Shown here one piece after another: positions 23,501-35,017 of a DNA stretch of 64,000 nucleotides. The stretch is taken from positions 298,272-362,271 of the forward strand of contig JAVSML010024355.1 in assembly GCA_038503035.1 (NCBI GenBank). The letters are read 5' to 3'. Under the pieces are notes generated by a model, which saw nothing but the letters and a program-made list of their open reading frames with translations, was not told where the DNA came from and did no database searches. The position numbers were made by a program, and so were the translations under genes. This DNA is from Crocodylus rhombifer (lineage: Eukaryota > Chordata > Crocodylia > Crocodylidae). The stretch's first letter is position 1. Each line of letters begins with the position of its first letter.

Positions 23501-26269
23501 CAGAGTAGAGATCAAGAGTTTTGTGCCAAAATCTGTATCGTTATCACTACTGTCTGGCACCAAAGGAAGTGAGTCATTCATATACACAGTAAGGAAATCC
23601 TTCCATACTGATAATTAGCAATGAATCAAAGAAGCAGCAATGAAAATGGCCATTCCTACTAGAATCTATGCAAGTACCTTTCAAATGCCCTTTCAGGAAC
23701 TCTAGTTTCAGTGTCTGTCTATTAAAAGTATGCTTATGCGAATGGTATACCTTGGCACTTAAAGAGATAGCCACTCTACTACTGTAATATTATTTTTGAA
23801 GCATTTTTTGAGGGACATCGATACATATTATTATAATGACAGACTATCAGCATGCCAGATGAAAACTTTTATTTAGTGTTTGCAGGACTTAGATAAAAAA
23901 GAGATATTCAGTAAATGGAAGTGATATCATGAACACTGGAACACCCTGCCATCTGCCACATATCTGCAAGTTTTAAAATATAAAGAATGCTTTTGTGGTT
24001 AAAACACAGAAATGAGAATCAGGAAACCTCTATTCTATTTTCAGGTTTGCCACAGGCTAACCTGAATGACCCTGAGCTAGCTGATAGATTTCTCTTTGTC
24101 TCTGCTTCCTCATATGCAAAATGAGAGTAATATTACTTACTTGTCTTGCAGTGTACTACAATATTTAATTAAATATTACATGAAAACACTTCAATATCCT
24201 CAACTAGAAAGTGGTGTAGAAATAGGAAGCACTATTGTGTCATAACAGACAAATTATGAGTGCACCGACTTGTTATACTAATTTAAACAACTGATTGTAT
24301 AGACTTATATAATTATTTTTATGACTTCTTAAAATACATTATTTCTTATAAAAATATTGTTCAGTAAAGAAAAAGTGTCTAGCATTGTCACACCCTTTTA
24401 TTAGGATTGAACACATACTCATGCACACTTACACACACATACGCATATAAAAAATGGACTGGATCAGGTCCTTTTCTTGAGACAGAACTGTTTCCACAAG
24501 TCTATTAATATCTTTGGGAAACAGCAAAATGTTTTCATACTTTATTCACATAATGGATGAGCAATGAAAGGGGAGACATAATGAGTGAGAGTCCTGGAGG
24601 TTGTTTGGCTTGTCACAATAAATAATGCTTCTGTGAAAGTATTGCATTAGCTGAGCGGTGCCACCTTTGCACAGTGCAGCTAATAAAGTACAGCTGCCAA
24701 GAACAGAGTTCACAAACTCCACCTATATTTTAACACTGTCCTTGGGAGTTGCTTAAATAGTTTGTGCTGACAAGACTACAAGTATTAGCTAATAATGCAA
24801 ACCTAAGGTAAATCAGTGCTCCTTAGAGAGTAAGGTCTGCAGCATAATTAGCAGAATAATACGCCACCAACATAAAAATAAATGGAAAATAATATTACTG
24901 TATTATTAAAAAATCCTATCAAATCACAACAAAGATACACAGCGTCATTCAGTCTAATATTTTAAGAGTTCCCATTTCTAGTTTGACTGCAACTGGAGGC
25001 AGCCATGCAAGATCACAGGTCCACTTTAGAGGGACATTGTCAGAATTAGAAAATACCATAAAAACTGTCTAAAATAGCAGTGTTATTGGAAGCTCCTCAT
25101 CCCTCCATGAGTGGTAACTAATAATCATACCAGTAGTGTGAACAGTCCTATCAGGAGGAATATATGCTTCAGTATTTGAAAGGAAAGGGTGCTAAAAACC
25201 CAGGGCTGCATTTAACTTTGGGATGAAGTGATTAGTCAGCAGGCTGACAGCTGTGCTAGGAGCCTGGTGCCAGATTCCAGCGTATGCTTTCCACGCCTGC
25301 CAAGTGTTTACTTGTCGCGCCAGATAAATGGAACATCAGCAGTGTTTTATTTGACCTGCTCACAAGAAAAATAAAGCAACTCTGACTTCCTTGGTGTGTT
25401 TGTCATTGACCTTGCATCAGCTGAATATGAGTGGTGAGATTTCCTAGTCCAGGCAAGTTAACTCTTCACAGAATGGCTTTTCAAAAGTCTTTTCTCTTCA
25501 TGGGTAATAAGAAGTTGCCTAAAAGTTGTAAATACTGTAACATGAAAAGAAAGAGCTACAGACAGTGCCAACATTTCTCATATACTCTTTGGAACAAGCT
25601 TTTAGATTAATGGCCTAACAATTTACAATAGGCACTGATTCTGTGTAAAGATGCTCTGGGAACACCGGTCATCCTGCCTTCATCAGAGAAAAACCTAGGA
25701 ACCATTTCCAAGGAACAAGTTTTTGGAGGTCAAAAAATGAATGGGTCACGTGAAAGATGTTTCAGAGAAGAATCGACCAATATAAGAGCATCACAGTCCC
25801 TTGTGCCCCTTGTGTTTGGTGTATTGATGGCTTTTGTGAACTCCCCTTCATCTGCTCCTTAGAGGTTGTCTCTTTTCTCTTTCCCCTCATTAGTTTGCTC
25901 TTCTACACAGTTACAATCTTGTGCTCTTCCATGTGACATAGGGTTTTTCCTTACTAGCAAGCAGATAAGAAGGGATGACCTGGCTGAGATCAGACTTTCT
26001 GCTCATCATTTGTGTGGCCTCCTTACAATGGGCTCAGATTTTCTTAGTAGCCCATCATCCATGAATGATATTTTAATGTCATTCCTACCTCTGCTTTACG
26101 CTGTCATTTTTATTTAAGTCAGTACAGCTTCAAGCTGCTTGGCAGAGCTAGAACACTGTTTGACTGGAGAAAGAAATGATTGAAGTAACTGCTTACAATG
26201 CCCATTGTGTTTTATCATGTGGCGAAAGCTAAAGGGCAAAGAAAGTGTGGCAGGTGAGTTTATTAACTT
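20586..26269. other. Long AFF3 intron stretch, largely unannotated
   Basis: About 5.7 kb of AT-rich sequence. A segment around 22260-22800 (CATGGGAAACTCCACAAG, then TGGTTCAACAGGGTCTGATAATCC) may be an ancient, heavily decayed LINE remnant, but I cannot name it. No exon, RNA gene or intact repeat was recognised. Confidence 0.4.
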
Positions 26270-26532
26270 TTTGTACCAGCCGTGTTATACCAGACTTGGT
26301 GTTATACCAGACCTGGCGCACAGACTGAAGCTGTGCCAGATCCAGACTGCACACTGACTCCACACACTGGGTCTGGGGCTCTGTGCTAGGTCTGGCCACA
26401 AACCAGTCCCACATACCAGGTATGGGGCCATGTACTGACCTCATGTACTTGAATTCAGGGCCATGAGCCAGGCTGGACCCCATGCACTGGGCCAGGGCCA
26501 CACACCAAGTCCATGTGCCAATGTTAGGGGAC
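26270..26532. repeat. Degenerate tandem repeat, unit about 17 bp
   Basis: Successive short units such as GTGTTATACCAGACTTG, GTGTTATACCAGACCTG, ATGCACTGGGCCAGGGCC and ATGAGCCAGGCTGGACCCC recur through the block with many substitutions. The first two are near-identical neighbours. The 101-codon minus-strand frame across it is a by-product of the repeat. Confidence 0.6.
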
Positions 26533-29459
26533 AAGGTTGTGGGCAGTCCGGCATGGGAATTGGGTCTCTGAGGGAGGAATGAGGATCTGAGAGCTAATTA
26601 CAGATCCAGAAGCAGGAGCTAGAGGAGTGTCTAAAATACAAGCTGGGTCAGACTCCAGAAGGTCAGAAGCCAAGAGGAAACCCACAGGTCCAAGTCCAAA
26701 CGCAGCCAAGCCGGGGATCAAGAGCCAGAACACAGGACTCGGAACTACAACCAAACAGAATTCCTTTTCCCTCTTTTGCTTTACTCTGCCAGCATTTTGT
26801 TTCAGAAAATTTATTAATAAACCCAACCCCACAGCTGCCAATCTACAATAACGAATTTTCTATCATTTCAAAGCACAGTGCATTATGCTGAGGCTCCCTA
26901 CAGCATTACAGCCTCTTGCTTAAGTCAACAGAAGTATATAAATGGCTGTCTGGCAAGACTGTCTTCATATTCTGAACATCCAAATACTGATGAACTTGTG
27001 CAGATAAAATTACTAACTACTGTAATAGCTGTCCAAATGGGTGTAATAAATTTAAATGTGTGACAAACTCTTTCAGGTTTTACTGACTCTTAGTGTTTTT
27101 GCTGCCAGTTTTAGTTTTACTCTTTGACTTGAGCCATGTTCTATTGTCTCCCAAAGGTCTTTTTTTGGCCTATCTGCTCTAGTTCTATACATTGCCTTGA
27201 AGGAGCTTATTGTAAGTTGATTTGCTCTGTATAAAGAGATTCTAACTTATCCTCCTTATGTACATCACTTTCTAGGCAGGACACCATTTGCATGGTTTGT
27301 TAGGCTGCCCTTGATCAAAAGTGCATCCTTGGACATGTTATAGAGAAATCATAAATGTCTAGAACAATACAGAGTTGTCTGGCATGACTCAGGGCATTAG
27401 GAAGGCTGGGAAAGTCCAGAAAGGCTGTGGACAGTAGGCTAATCCAGTTGGTATGAAATTATTTGAGGCCCTTAGAATGTTCTTGTATTCTCTCAATTTG
27501 AGTAAGTCCAATGTATTTTTCTCTGTGTGAAAAGTAATAGAGCACCTTCTTACAAAAGAGCTGTATGTGATATTTGATTTGTACCTTATATCCCAAAGAA
27601 CTCAGGAAACAATAAAAGAATGCATACTATTAACTGAAATGACCTTCAAAGAGTGTTTGTGTGGGGGGCATACTGCTTAGGACCTTAGGACATGAATATT
27701 TGTATGTGGCTGTTACTCCTAAGGCCTACGTTTAGGCACCCTTATTTTGTTTTAGTAGCTCATCACTTTACAACTTCAGTGAAAATTGCTGGGGAGTGAA
27801 GATATAGTCCGTCTCAGTGACAGTGATAGTTTTGTAATGTCTCGATGCTGGAAATAAAATTTTAGACTAGATGGTAACACTCAACTACAGCTTCTTCAAT
27901 CCCAGTATTTAAAGCTAGCTTAATTATAAATGTAGCATGAAAAATAATGTGACAATAGTTAATACTGAATCAGTGTCATGAATATAAGTACATTAAATCT
28001 ATATTAGGACAATGATACAGATTGTGCTTCATATTTCAGTGGAAAAGAGATAAAAGTTTGAATGTGAACTGCATCCCTTTCTGGATGGCATCCATGGAAA
28101 ACAAACTGGAAGGTTTGTTTAATGCACATACAGAGCACGATTGGAGACAGAAAAAAAACTTCTAAGTGATGCATATGAAGTTATTTGCTTTATTAATCCA
28201 GAGCATAGTACCCATGTGCCTGGATTCAGTGGCTCCCCAGCTGCACCTTCACACAGTGTGTTATCAATCCTCTATTTCTAAGAAATGTGCTACTCAATAG
28301 GAGGAAAATAACACCAGAATTGCATGACATTTTAACAAAATAATCAGTCTTAAACCAGTTCTGTTTGGATGTAGTTATTTTTACAGGATTTGAATTGTGC
28401 CTGTACTAGATATATCTTTGCATAAGTCAGTTTGTATCATATATATTTTGCTGTTTCTTAAGTGCCATGTATTTTAAAAAATGTTTTACAGTACAAAGAT
28501 ATCATTAAGTAACTCACATGTGCCTTAATCTGTTCTTCAACCTTACCTTCGTTCTTCCTGCCTTTCCCTGGGAAGGAGGGAATTGTGCATGTGATGGGTA
28601 TCAGTGGGGGAAGTCCACCATAGCTGCTCCTCCATCATGGTTTCTCCAACCACCTGCCAGCTTCTTTGCTACCTAATTTGACCCTTTGACTTTTTGGAAC
28701 TCTCATCATAATTTCTTGAAGATCTTCCTCTTGGCTTCTGCTTCACTGATAACTTGCATGCTGTAGGATGCATCGTGTAATGTGGCATATATCCCCATAG
28801 CATGAATTTAAATTTAGCAGCAGGATCCAGCAGGGAAGCTATTAAAGGTGTTGAAGCCCACATCTGTTGCTGCTAGGATGGAAGGGAGTGTGATGCCCAA
28901 CTGTGAGGACATATGTAAATTTTCTTTAAAACTGCAGCAGGTAACCAGGTTACTGCAAGAGGTGTTAGAAGTTTCTATACAAAAGCTCTACAGTGAAAAT
29001 GAAAGACAGAGGGAGACAAAGGGACTTTAAGAAAAACAGTATTTTCTTAATCTGACAAAATCCTTTGTTTAGTGTTATAAGAAAGCTTTGCTGAAACTCT
29101 TTATTACTGTTACTCAATAATTAACTCCCTGCTGAGCTTAAAAAGCCTGGAGAAAAGGTGTTGAGCTTTGCCATAAAAGCAGATGATAGAGGAAGAAGCT
29201 AAATAACTTTTTGTTGGCAACTAGCTTAAATTCCTCAACCAGCCCCAGCACTACATTTTATTAAATACTCTTCAATACAAGTAACTAAAATTAGCTATGT
29301 GCATAGGAAAACATTGGCTCTGCAGGAAATAAAATATGTGATTTTTCTATTTTCAGTGTTAAGACTTAGCTGGGTCTCCCCTTTTCCTGATATTAAGGGA
29401 AATAGTGTAATAATGAATGGCTCTGAATATTATAAAAATCCTTCCAATGGGTGGAAATT
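26533..29459. other. AFF3 intron, nothing recognised
   Basis: No gene or clear repeat. A splice-site-like pair around 28547-28567 on the minus strand was considered and rejected as an exon. Confidence 0.45.
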
Positions 29460-29965
29460 TGGGCCCCTGTCTCAACACTGAGAAGACTAAAGTGCTATAT
29501 CAGCCTGCTCCTCACCATGAATGTGATCCTCCCCCTTAAATTACCATTGAGGGAAAGACCCTGGAGGTAGTAAAGCACTTCCCTTACCTCAGTAGCCACC
29601 TCTCACAGAAAGCAAATGTTGATGAGATCTAGCACAGGAGCAAACACTTCCTTTAGGAAATTGCTTTGGCATATTTTTATTGATTAAACGCCAGAAAGAC
29701 ACCAAGATCTACACTACAGTCATCACCTACGGTCTTTTCTACGGATGTGAAATATGGGACCTAATTTTGCCATCACAAGAGCCTGGAGAGTTATCACCAA
29801 CAATGTCTCCAGAAAATTATCCGCACCAAATAGGAAGATGGCTTCACAAATACCAGCATCCTTGCTTAAGACAAAGTTACTAGCATTGATTCAGTGATAC
29901 TCAAGTACCTACTTCACTGAGATCTCACAAAAGCCAGAGGAAAGGCTACAGGGACACACTGAAGG
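29460..29965 (+). mobile_element. RTE-type LINE remnant, 5' part (host of provirus)
   Basis: Read in shifting frames, the plus strand resembles the C-terminal part of RTE/CFDP2-like reverse transcriptases: NTEKTKVLYQPAP at the start, then a TTVITYGLFYGCEIWD block near 29713-29755 equivalent to the family LYACETW region, and finally RKGYRDTLK at the right edge. It is interrupted exactly there by the provirus at 29966 and continues at 41320. Many stops and frameshifts. Confidence 0.7.
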
Positions 29966-30303
29966 TGATGAGAAAAAGTACTGGAGCAAGCAAAAATAAA
30001 GTTAGGCCATAATAAGGAGCATAAGTAAAGGCCAAAAACCAAAGAGACCTTGAGATAAGCTTATTAAGAGACAGCTGGAGAAAACGCGTTTAGTTTAGTA
30101 AGACTCCAGGGAGAATTTTTGTCAGACTTCCAAGAGTGTATTAAGGAGGGCAGGATGATCTGTGTCTTTTTCTCATAAGTATATAACAGAGCCTGTGCCC
30201 TGCCTCTGTTTAGAATTAGTCGCCCTTGCTTCTTCTCCCATGGCCATGAAAAATAAAGCGCTTCTGTTAGCCAAGCAGTGATCCTATCGTGATTTCAACA
30301 TCA
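29966..30303 (+). repeat. 5' LTR
   Basis: 338 bp, TG...CA ends (TGATGAG to AACATCA). Contains a TATA-type box GTATATAA at 30179-30186 and a polyadenylation signal AATAAA at 30252-30257. The spacing fits U3-R-U5 order. Matches 40978-41315 over its full length. Confidence 0.97.
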
Positions 30304-30306
30304 TCT

Positions 30307-30325
30307 TGGGGGCTCAGTCTGGGAT
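30307..30325 (+). promoter_or_regulatory. Primer-binding site, tRNA-Pro-like
   Basis: TGGGGGCTCAGTCTGGGAT begins four bases after the LTR. It matches the proline-tRNA primer site used by gammaretroviruses, apart from one extra base after CTC and one substitution. Confidence 0.8.
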
Positions 30326-30537
30326 GTGTCCTTACACAGACTGCCCTGGGTAGGACCCTCGTCTCAGCTCCTCAGCTCTGTCGCTCCGAGAAGGCTCTCC
30401 TCAACCCAGTTCTTCGGCTCTGTGGCTTCAACACTCTGGACCCTGATCTGTCATCTGCCTCCTTGGCTCTGAAGGAACAGTCCCTGGCCAGGGTGAGTAC
30501 CTGTCTGTTTCGGTGTCTGTAAGTCCTAGGCGTGGCA
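30326..30537 (+). other. Provirus 5' leader
   Basis: Untranslated leader between primer site and gag. CAGGGTGAGT at 30489-30498 looks like a splice donor (CAGG|GTGAGT type), as expected for env mRNA. The packaging signal cannot be identified by eye. Confidence 0.5.
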
Positions 30538-31825
30538 ATGGGTAGCGGGACCTCTAAGATCCCGCAGCAGGATTCCGCCCGGTTCACGCATTTAAAATAG
30601 GGGCCCCGGTCAACTCAATACTTAGCAAAATGGAATCAGTATACCAATGATGACCCTAAGTTTCGCTGGCCCTTAGATGGGTCCTGGGATCACCGAATTC
30701 TCAAACACCTCCGGGGAAATTTGGAAATCAAGCACCCTGCTCAAATGGAAGCCTGGTACCTATGGGAAGACGAGTCCGAAAAGTGCCATAAGCACTCCCT
30801 TACGGCTTCCTATAAGGAGAATGAGGAAAAATTTAAGAAACAGATTGATCACCTTCAGACTCCCCGATCAGATTCACTCTTTGGAATCACTGCAATGCTA
30901 CCACCGACATGGACACAAAGGGAGCCACTGTAAGAAAGATTACTACTTGCAGGGGTGGAAACCTTGCTCTGGCACAGTATCCTCTCCGAGAGTACCCTGT
31001 GCCGGGGGGGGAAGGGGGGCAGCAATCCATGGTAGTCCATGTCCCCTTCTCACCCTCAGAAATCATCTCCTGGTCAACTACTTTCCCTAAGCTCCGTGAA
31101 GACCCTACCGGGTTTGCTCAAAAGCTTAAAACCCTTTTTAAGGTCTATAAGCCAACTTATGGTGACATTCAGATGCTCCTCTGTGGTCGTCTCTCCGGAG
31201 ACCAAAGGGATATCCTCCTCAAAGAGGCCCTTCGGCCTGCTCAGGACCCTGGCAATGTTGGTCTGTGGGACCTCTATAAACAGGTCCTAGATGCTGTCTC
31301 TAAGTTTTCCCCACAAAAGACTGGTCCAAAATTTCTATGTGTAAACAGAAGCTAGAAGAACACCCTGCCGATTACTATTCTCGCCTGATCCAAGCCTTTA
31401 AGGCACATTCTGGCAATGAAGACCCAGAAGCTAACCTTTCTGCCGTGATCATCAAGATCTTTGTTTTAGGGCTGTTACCAAAGATTTCTGAGCCCCTGCA
31501 GACTGCTGTATTTAGATGGGGAGCTAAACCTATCACCGAAATTCTGACTGCCGCCACTCATTTCTATACTGAAGCTCAGCAGCAAAAATCAAAGGCTCAG
31601 GAAAAATTGATGGCTCTGAAGATCAGAGACCTTCAAGGTGGCACCAGACCACGGCGCTCTACCAGACCGTCTTGCTCAGCCCGGCCACCCGGTCCCTTTG
31701 ACATTCCTAATGATGTCTGTTGCTACTGCAAACAGAAAGGCTACTGGAAGAATGAGTGCCCAAATAGACCCCAGGGGCCCCCGCTCTCAGCTAACAGCCC
31801 TCCATTTCAGCCAGGCGCCTGCTGA
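30538..31825 (+). pseudogene. gag: Proviral gag remnant (matrix, capsid, nucleocapsid)
   Basis: Starts with ATG-GGT-AGC, giving MGSGTS, a typical N-myristoylation context, but stops after 20 codons (TAG 30598-30600). Downstream pieces in other frames read as matrix and then a gammaretroviral p30-like capsid block with VPFSPSEIISW and LREDPTGFAQ. The next piece, 31337-31825, contains the C-terminal capsid and one zinc knuckle CCYCKQKGYWKNEC at about 31714-31755. In this knuckle the usual histidine is tyrosine. The frame ends at TGA 31823-31825. At least two frameshifts and an early stop make it non-functional as a polyprotein. Confidence 0.88.
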
Positions 31826-31879
31826 GCTCCACTGCCCGGACCAGCTCCTCTCTAGTCCTTCAAAGGTGAAGATCAGTAT

Positions 31880-32188
31880 TAGGACAGCAGAGAAAACCCA
31901 GAGACTCTAGCCCCTTTGCTTTCTACCCTTTCTGATGCTACAACACCTGTTACTGTGGTAAAACAGACTGTTCCCTTTCTTGTTGATACCGGTGCTTCTT
32001 TGTCTATGATTAGCTCTGATTTTGTTTCTAAGGTTCCCGTTTCTGATAAAGTAATCACCACTGTAGGTACTGAGGATCAACCTATTGACTACCCTGTTAT
32101 GCAACCGCTCTCGTTTACCTTAGGTCTCCTTACTGAGCAACATGCCTTTTTGTTAAGTCCTTGTGCTTCTGTAAACCTGCTGGGGTGA
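31880..32188 (+). pseudogene. pro: Proviral protease remnant
   Basis: Retropepsin-like: the active-site motif LVDTGAS lies near 31980 and SVNLLG at the end. It is in the same frame as the distal gag piece, as expected for a gammaretroviral readthrough arrangement, but extra stops lie between the gag terminator and the protease. The frame ends at TGA 32186-32188 directly after LLG. Confidence 0.88.
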
Positions 32189-33340
32189 GACCTCCTTTGC
32201 AAGTTATGAGCAACTGTTCATTGTTCTCCGGATGGGGTTTTCCTCTCGTTACCCCAGACCCAGATTCCTGCCTTGATGATGACACTAATGGAACAGGAAC
32301 CTCAGCCCAGTTATTCCTTGTTGCAACAGAAACTATTGGCTCATGTTCCTGAGTCCTTTTGGTCCTACTCTACAACCGATGTGGGGCTTCTTAAGAGTGC
32401 CATCCTAGTTTCTATCAACGTTAAACCAGGAGTGTCTCCCCCATCGGTCCTGCAATACCCGTTGTTGGCTGCTGCCTCTCAAGGCATTGCACTTGTTATA
32501 CAAGGGCTCCTAGAGTAAGGAGTTCTTGTACCTACTTGCACCAGTTGTAATACCCCAATCCTGCCAGTCTGCAAACCAGGGAAATTCACCCCTGAAGGAT
32601 TACCTGTTTATTAGTTTGTTCAAGATTTGGGTGTTATTAACAATTTTGTGGTTCCCTTGACAGCTGTGGTGCCCAACCCTGCCACTGTTCTCTCTCAGAT
32701 ACCTGCTTCTGCCTCTTGGTTTTCTGTAGTGGATCTCTATAATGTTTTTTTTTTCTATACCAGTTCACCCTGATTTTCAGTATCTTTTTGCTTTTACTTA
32801 TCAGGGCCAGCAGTATACCTTCACCCATCTGCCTCAAGGATTCCATGACTCCCCCACCATATACAGCCAACTTCCCAAGTCTGACCTTGATACAGTCCAG
32901 CTGCCTCATGATTCTGTGCTTTTTCAGTATGTAGGTGATTTGCTCCTCTGCTCTGATACACTCCCTCATTGCTAAGCTGATTCTGTTGCCCTTTTAGAAC
33001 AACTTGCACTGTGGGGCCACAAAGCTTCCCGCTCTAAGCTCCAATTCTGTCAGGCTTCCATTACCTACCTAGGCTATACTATTTCTCACAGTACTCATCA
33101 CCTGTCTCCTGATTGCCTTTCTGCTACCCTTTCTCTGCCTCACCGACAGACTAAACGCCAGCTCCATGGTTTCCTAGGTGCTGCGAACTACTGCCGACAG
33201 TGGATTCCCAATTACTCTGGACTTTCCAAACCTCTTACCCTTCTCACCTGTGACTCTTTCCCTGACTCACTACCCTGGGATGAAAGCCATGAATCTGCTT
33301 TCTGCCAGCTCAAGCAAGCCTGCCGCACCAAGGCCCCTGC
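32189..33340 (+). pseudogene. pol: Proviral pol, reverse transcriptase N-terminal part
   Basis: RT fingers and palm are recognisable in broken frames. The landmarks are SWFSVVDLYNVFF (first catalytic Asp region, near 32711-32750), FTHLPQGFHDSPTIY (near 32820-32863), FQYVGDLLLCSD (where the family catalytic box is YxDD and here reads YVGD, near 32923-32958), and the LGYTIS and FLGAANYCRQWIPN thumb motifs near 33070 and 33170-33211. There are several stops (32516, 32615 region, 32973). The right end is cut by the CR1 insertion after AAGGCCCCTGC. Confidence 0.9.
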
Positions 33341-33980
33341 CCTGCCGGATCTTAGCAACAGGTTCGCACCTCTTGCAGCCCCAGCAGAGCCCACACAGTT
33401 GCCAGCTCCCACAGGCAACCCAGGCTCGACCGCAGCTACTGGCCCCGCTCTCCCCAGGACAAAGCGTAAGGTGTTTGTTGTGGGAGACTCCATCCTGCAG
33501 GGCACTGAGGGGGCAATCTGCCGCCCCGACCCCTTAGCCCGGGAAGTCTGCTGCTTCCCGGGGGCCCGCATCCGAGACATTGCGGAGAGGATCCCGCAGC
33601 TCCTCCAGCCCACAGACCACTACCGCATGCTCCTTATTCACGTGGGCACCAATGACACGGCTCGGAGCACCCCCAGCCAGGTCATGAGGCGCTACAGGGA
33701 GTTGGGAGTGGGGCTTAGGGGTCTGGGAGCTCAGGTGGTGTTTTCCTCGATCCTCCCAGTCTTGGGCTATGGGCTGAGGAGGGAGAGGAGGATCCACGTG
33801 GTGAACCAAAGACCGCGGCGCTGGTGTTATCGGGAAGGCTTTGGCTTCCATGACCACAGCCCGCTCTTTGGCGAGAGAGGCAGTGAGCTGCTGGGAAGAG
33901 ATGGCCTCCACCTCTCTCCCCTGGGGAGGAGGCTCTTCTCAGCCAGGCTGGCTGACCTGCTCCACCGGGCTTTAAACTAA
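33341..33980 (+). CDS. CR1 ORF1, partial, SGNH/GDSL-type esterase domain
   Basis: Open from the insertion junction to TAA at 33978-33980, about 212 codons, missing its N-terminus because the element is 5'-truncated. The frame shows the three SGNH hydrolase blocks: VVGDSILQGTEG (nucleophile Ser in GDS, near 33475-33510), HVGTNDTARS (Asn in GTND, near 33640-33669) and GRDGLHLSPLGRR (Asp and His, near 33895-33933). CR1 ORF1 proteins of this esterase type are known and are thought to act in lipid or membrane interactions or RNP function. The exact role is unresolved. There is no ATG start within the fragment. No stop or frameshift was found, unlike most old CR1 copies. Confidence 0.9.
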
Positions 33981-34021
33981 GCCCACTGGGGGATGGGGGG
34001 ACTACTGCCACTGCTGGCTCG

Positions 34022-35017
34022 TTGAACGGCCCTTGCAAAGCCAGCGGGCCAAGGCACTTAAGGGGGCACTTAAGGGAGCCCACCCCTGACCCAGCCCTGG
34101 CTCAATCTGTGGGCAAGGCAAGAGCCCCCAAGGGCACACTTGTCTGCCTGTACACTAATGCCAGGAGCCTGGGCAACAAGCAGGACGAGCTCGTCCTCCT
34201 GCTCAGTACAAAGAAATATGATGTCATTGGTATAACAGAGACCTGGTGGGACTCCACCCATGACTGGACCACGGGTATAGAGGGCTATACCCTATACAGG
34301 AGGGACCGTATTGACAAAAGGGGCGGGGGTGTAGCTCTCTATGTGAAGGAAAGCTACATGTCCCTGCAAGCTGATGTTGGTGACTGGCATGGACAGCTAG
34401 AGACCCTCTGGGTAAAAATTCGTGGGGAATTCGGCACAGGGGACACAACGGTGGGAGTCTATTACAGACCTCCCACTCAAAGTCCCGAGCTTGACCAGGA
34501 GTTCGCCCGGGAACTGACTGAGGCCGCTTGCTCCAGGACCTTCGTTGTCATGGGTGACTTCAATTACCTGGACATCTCGTGGGAAGATCACTCAGCTAAA
34601 TCTGAGCGGGCACAAAGCTTTCTCTCGTGTGTGGATGACCTCTACCTGACTCAAGAAGTCTATGGGCCAATGAGAGGCAAAGCGCTGCTTGACCTGGTAC
34701 TGGCTACGGGGGACGACCTAATCGGTGACCTAGTGATTGATGGGAAGTTGGGTGACAGCGACCACGAGCTGATCACCTTCACCATCCGCTGTAAAGCTGG
34801 CAAGTCAGTCAGCAACACAGAAGTCCTTGACTTCAGAAAAGCCGACTTTGACAAGCTCAAGAGGCTAGTCGGTCAGGCCCTCAGGGACCATGACCCCAGG
34901 GAGATGGGAGTTCAAGAAGAGTGGAAGCGATCCTCAGTGCACAAGCTAAATCTATTCCAACACGGAGGAAAGGCAGCAAGAAGGCACAGCAGCCCCCCTG
35001 GCTCTCCAGGGACCTAG
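34022..35017 (+). CDS. CR1 ORF2 5' part: APE-type endonuclease (frameshifted end)
   Basis: Reads an apurinic-type endonuclease: YTNARSLGNKQDELV (Asn), IGITETWWD (Glu), FVVMGDFN (Asp/Asn), LGDSDHELI (Asp-His). This domain nicks target DNA to prime reverse transcription. The true ORF2 start is not certain, but coding sense is clear from about 34110. After VQEEW near 34925 the frame goes out of register and ends at 35017, while the RT continues in a second frame from 34921. The nearby copy at 63831-63853 has 13 extra bases at this point, so the break is a 13-bp deletion after 34924. Confidence 0.93.
   Translation: MNGPCKASGPRHLRGHLREPTPDPALAQSVGKARAPKGTLVCLYTNARSLGNKQDELVLLLSTKKYDVIGITETWWDSTHDWTTGIEGYTLYRRDRIDKRGGGVALYVKESYMSLQADVGDWHGQLETLWVKIRGEFGTGDTTVGVYYRPPTQSPELDQEFARELTEAACSRTFVVMGDFNYLDISWEDHSAKSERAQSFLSCVDDLYLTQEVYGPMRGKALLDLVLATGDDLIGDLVIDGKLGDSDHELITFTIRCKAGKSVSNTEVLDFRKADFDKLKRLVGQALRDHDPREMGVQEEWKRSSVHKLNLFQHGGKAARRHSSPPGSPGT

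Noticed and set aside
28547..28567. 21-base minus-strand microexon with CTTCCCAG acceptor and GAAG|GTAAGG donor, coding GKAGRTK
   Set aside because: The peptide is only vaguely like the GKVEPTK part of AFF3. It lacks the residues that should follow in the same exon, and such splice-like pairs arise often by chance.
33534..34083. Antisense frames opposite CR1 ORF1
   Set aside because: Shadow frames of the SGNH-domain ORF1 in GC-rich sequence.
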